64,000 nt of DNA, from positions 1,550,001 to 1,614,000 of the forward strand of contig NZ_CP184830.1 of NCBI RefSeq assembly GCF_049275935.1, read 5' to 3'. The stretch's first letter is position 1; each line of letters starts with the position of its first letter. This stretch comes from Endozoicomonas_A sp049275935. Lineage in GTDB: Bacteria; Pseudomonadota; Gammaproteobacteria; Pseudomonadales; Endozoicomonadaceae. Below are positions 62,776 through 64,000 of this stretch, piece after piece. The translations under genes were made by a program, and so were the position numbers. The notes beneath the pieces are model-generated. The model searched no databases and was not told where the DNA came from. It saw only the letters and a list, made by a program, of their open reading frames with translations.

Positions 62776-64000
62776 ATGCCAAATTTCCCACGCTACTTAC
62801 AACCAAAAATAGAAGAGGCCTTGCAGGATACTCCTGTAGTCTGCCTGCTCGGGGCTCGTCAGGTGGGCAAATCAACTCTTTGTCGGAAGCTTTCCTCTGA
62901 GCGAGTTTACCTGACCTTTGATGATGCTTCTGTATTGCAAGCCGCCAAAGACGACCCAGCTGGATTTGTACAGAACCTGCCTGAATACGTGACATTGGAT
63001 GAAGTCCAACGGGTTCCAGAGCTGCTCTTTGCCATCAAGGCTGAAGTTGATCGCAATCGCAAACCTGGCCGCTTTCTGCTGACAGGCTCAGCCAACTTGA
63101 TGTTATTGCCCAGAGTCAAAGAATCGCTTGCTGGGCGTATTGAAATTTTGCATCTGCATCCACTGACAGAAGCGGAAAAAGAATCAACTCCTCCCGTCTT
63201 TTTACAACGACTCTTCACACAAGCCCTGTCTGCCTCTATCAAAGGTGAGCAAAAAGAAATTCATGGTATCGCTGAACGGGTTTGTCGGGGCGGCTTTCCT
63301 GAGCCCAACACCCGCACACCCCATCGTGCACGACAATGGTTTAATCAGTATCTTCAGACCATTGTTCAAAATGATATTCGGGATATTGCCAACATCCGTG
63401 ACGAAGATGAAATGCTTAAGCTGGCTGAGCTGCTATCTCTTCGTACTGGCAATCTGCTCAATACCAGTAGCATCGCCACTGACCTGAAAATACGACGCGA
63501 GACCACCGATAAATACATCAGTATTCTGGAACACCTGTTTCTCTTCTACCGTTTGCCAGCATGGCATAATAATGCTGCCAAACGCCTGATAAAAGCACCT
63601 AAAATTCATATCGCAGACAGTGGGTTGGCAAGCAGGCTGAATCGACTGAAAGCTGAAGAATGGCAGCACTATTCGACCCCCTTCGGTCCCATTCTGGAGA
63701 GTTTTGTAATACAGCAGATAAGAGCTCTGACCGAATGGCTGGATGACCCTGTCCACCTCAGTTATTACCGGGATAAAGATCAGGTGGAGGTAGACTTGGT
63801 CATCGAACACAATCGTGATACCTACGGTATAGAAATTAAAAAAGCTATCAGTATTCAGGAAAAAGACGGAGAAGGCTTAAGGCGACTTGCTGACCAGGCC
63901 GACAAACACTTTAAAGGTGGCGTATTGATTTATTGTGGTAACAATGCACTGCCACTGAAGACAAAAAACTGCATGGCGGTGCCACTGGATTGGCTCTGGC
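62776..64000 (+). CDS. AAA ATPase with DUF4143 domain, 3' end outside window
   Basis: The open frame runs 408 codons from the ATG at 62776 to the window edge without a stop. Walker A is GARQVGKST (near residue 29), Walker B is YVTLDEVQ, and the sensor segment is LLTGSANLM. The C-terminal half has the DUF4143 pattern (KIHIADSGLASRL, then GPILESFVIQQI, YYRDKDQVEVDLVIE, GIEIKKA), which includes a nuclease-like E/D-x-x core. Proteins of this type are common single-gene, mobile accessory ATPases of unknown role. Confidence 0.88.
   Translation, partial: MPNFPRYLQPKIEEALQDTPVVCLLGARQVGKSTLCRKLSSERVYLTFDDASVLQAAKDDPAGFVQNLPEYVTLDEVQRVPELLFAIKAEVDRNRKPGRFLLTGSANLMLLPRVKESLAGRIEILHLHPLTEAEKESTPPVFLQRLFTQALSASIKGEQKEIHGIAERVCRGGFPEPNTRTPHRARQWFNQYLQTIVQNDIRDIANIRDEDEMLKLAELLSLRTGNLLNTSSIATDLKIRRETTDKYISILEHLFLFYRLPAWHNNAAKRLIKAPKIHIADSGLASRLNRLKAEEWQHYSTPFGPILESFVIQQIRALTEWLDDPVHLSYYRDKDQVEVDLVIEHNRDTYGIEIKKAISIQEKDGEGLRRLADQADKHFKGGVLIYCGNNALPLKTKNCMAVPLDWLW

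Overview
The window looks like a chromosomal segment of a host-associated marine gammaproteobacterium. The housekeeping genes (bioB-F-H-C-D, dnaB, tatABC, srkA, a ComF family gene) are gammaproteobacterial in type and order. The dense eukaryotic-like content (ankyrin repeats, RING fingers, Ser/Thr kinases) best fits Endozoicomonas or a close relative. That genus assignment is inference; no rRNA or other marker is present.

Layout. (1) 1-35181: a head-to-tail array of 20 plus-strand genes, called RA1-RA20 here. Each has an N-terminal RING-type zinc finger, mostly RING-H2, followed by 7 to 26 ankyrin repeats. The genes are separated by a conserved 117-199 bp spacer. I count about 265 ankyrin repeats by eye. 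Five copies end in a C-terminal CaaX box (CIIL or CIIQ) and three more carry a CaaX tail in frame behind a TAG codon. RING plus ankyrin plus CaaX parallels Legionella AnkB (F-box, ankyrin, CaaX) and suggests ubiquitin-ligase effectors lipidated by host prenyltransferases. This array is the main discovery candidate. (2) 35397-39903: minus-strand biotin operon with overlapping genes, then a divergent comF-like gene. (3) 40761-44287: three tandem minus-strand eukaryotic-like protein kinases, with a long palindromic element at the end of the third. (4) 44395-45393: srkA. (5) 45394-47468: about 2 kb without an intact gene, holding two families of dispersed repeats and decayed coding fragments. (6) 47469-54250: SWIM-SNF2 helicase, hipBA toxin-antitoxin pair and a Fic protein, with palindromic operators at hipB and fic. 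(7) 54583-58762: poorly characterised secreted or membrane proteins, then a visibly AT-rich patch with a fourth eukaryotic-like kinase and a signal-peptide, membrane-segment, C-terminal RING protein. (8) 58967-64000: DUF29 protein, dnaB, tatABC and the start of an AAA/DUF4143 ATPase that runs off the window.

How the parts may work together. The RA array, the kinases and the membrane RING protein form an accessory repertoire of eukaryotic-style signalling domains set among housekeeping genes. The array shows several kinds of rapid diversification: ankyrin modules shuffle between copies, one gene is a two-unit fusion, one is a three-way mosaic, RING zinc ligands are lost in some copies, and the N-terminal leader is read in either of two frames over homologous DNA. 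One frame gives a hydrophobic, signal-peptide-like leader and the other a hydrophilic one. Secretion, ubiquitin ligase activity and prenylation are predictions from motifs only.
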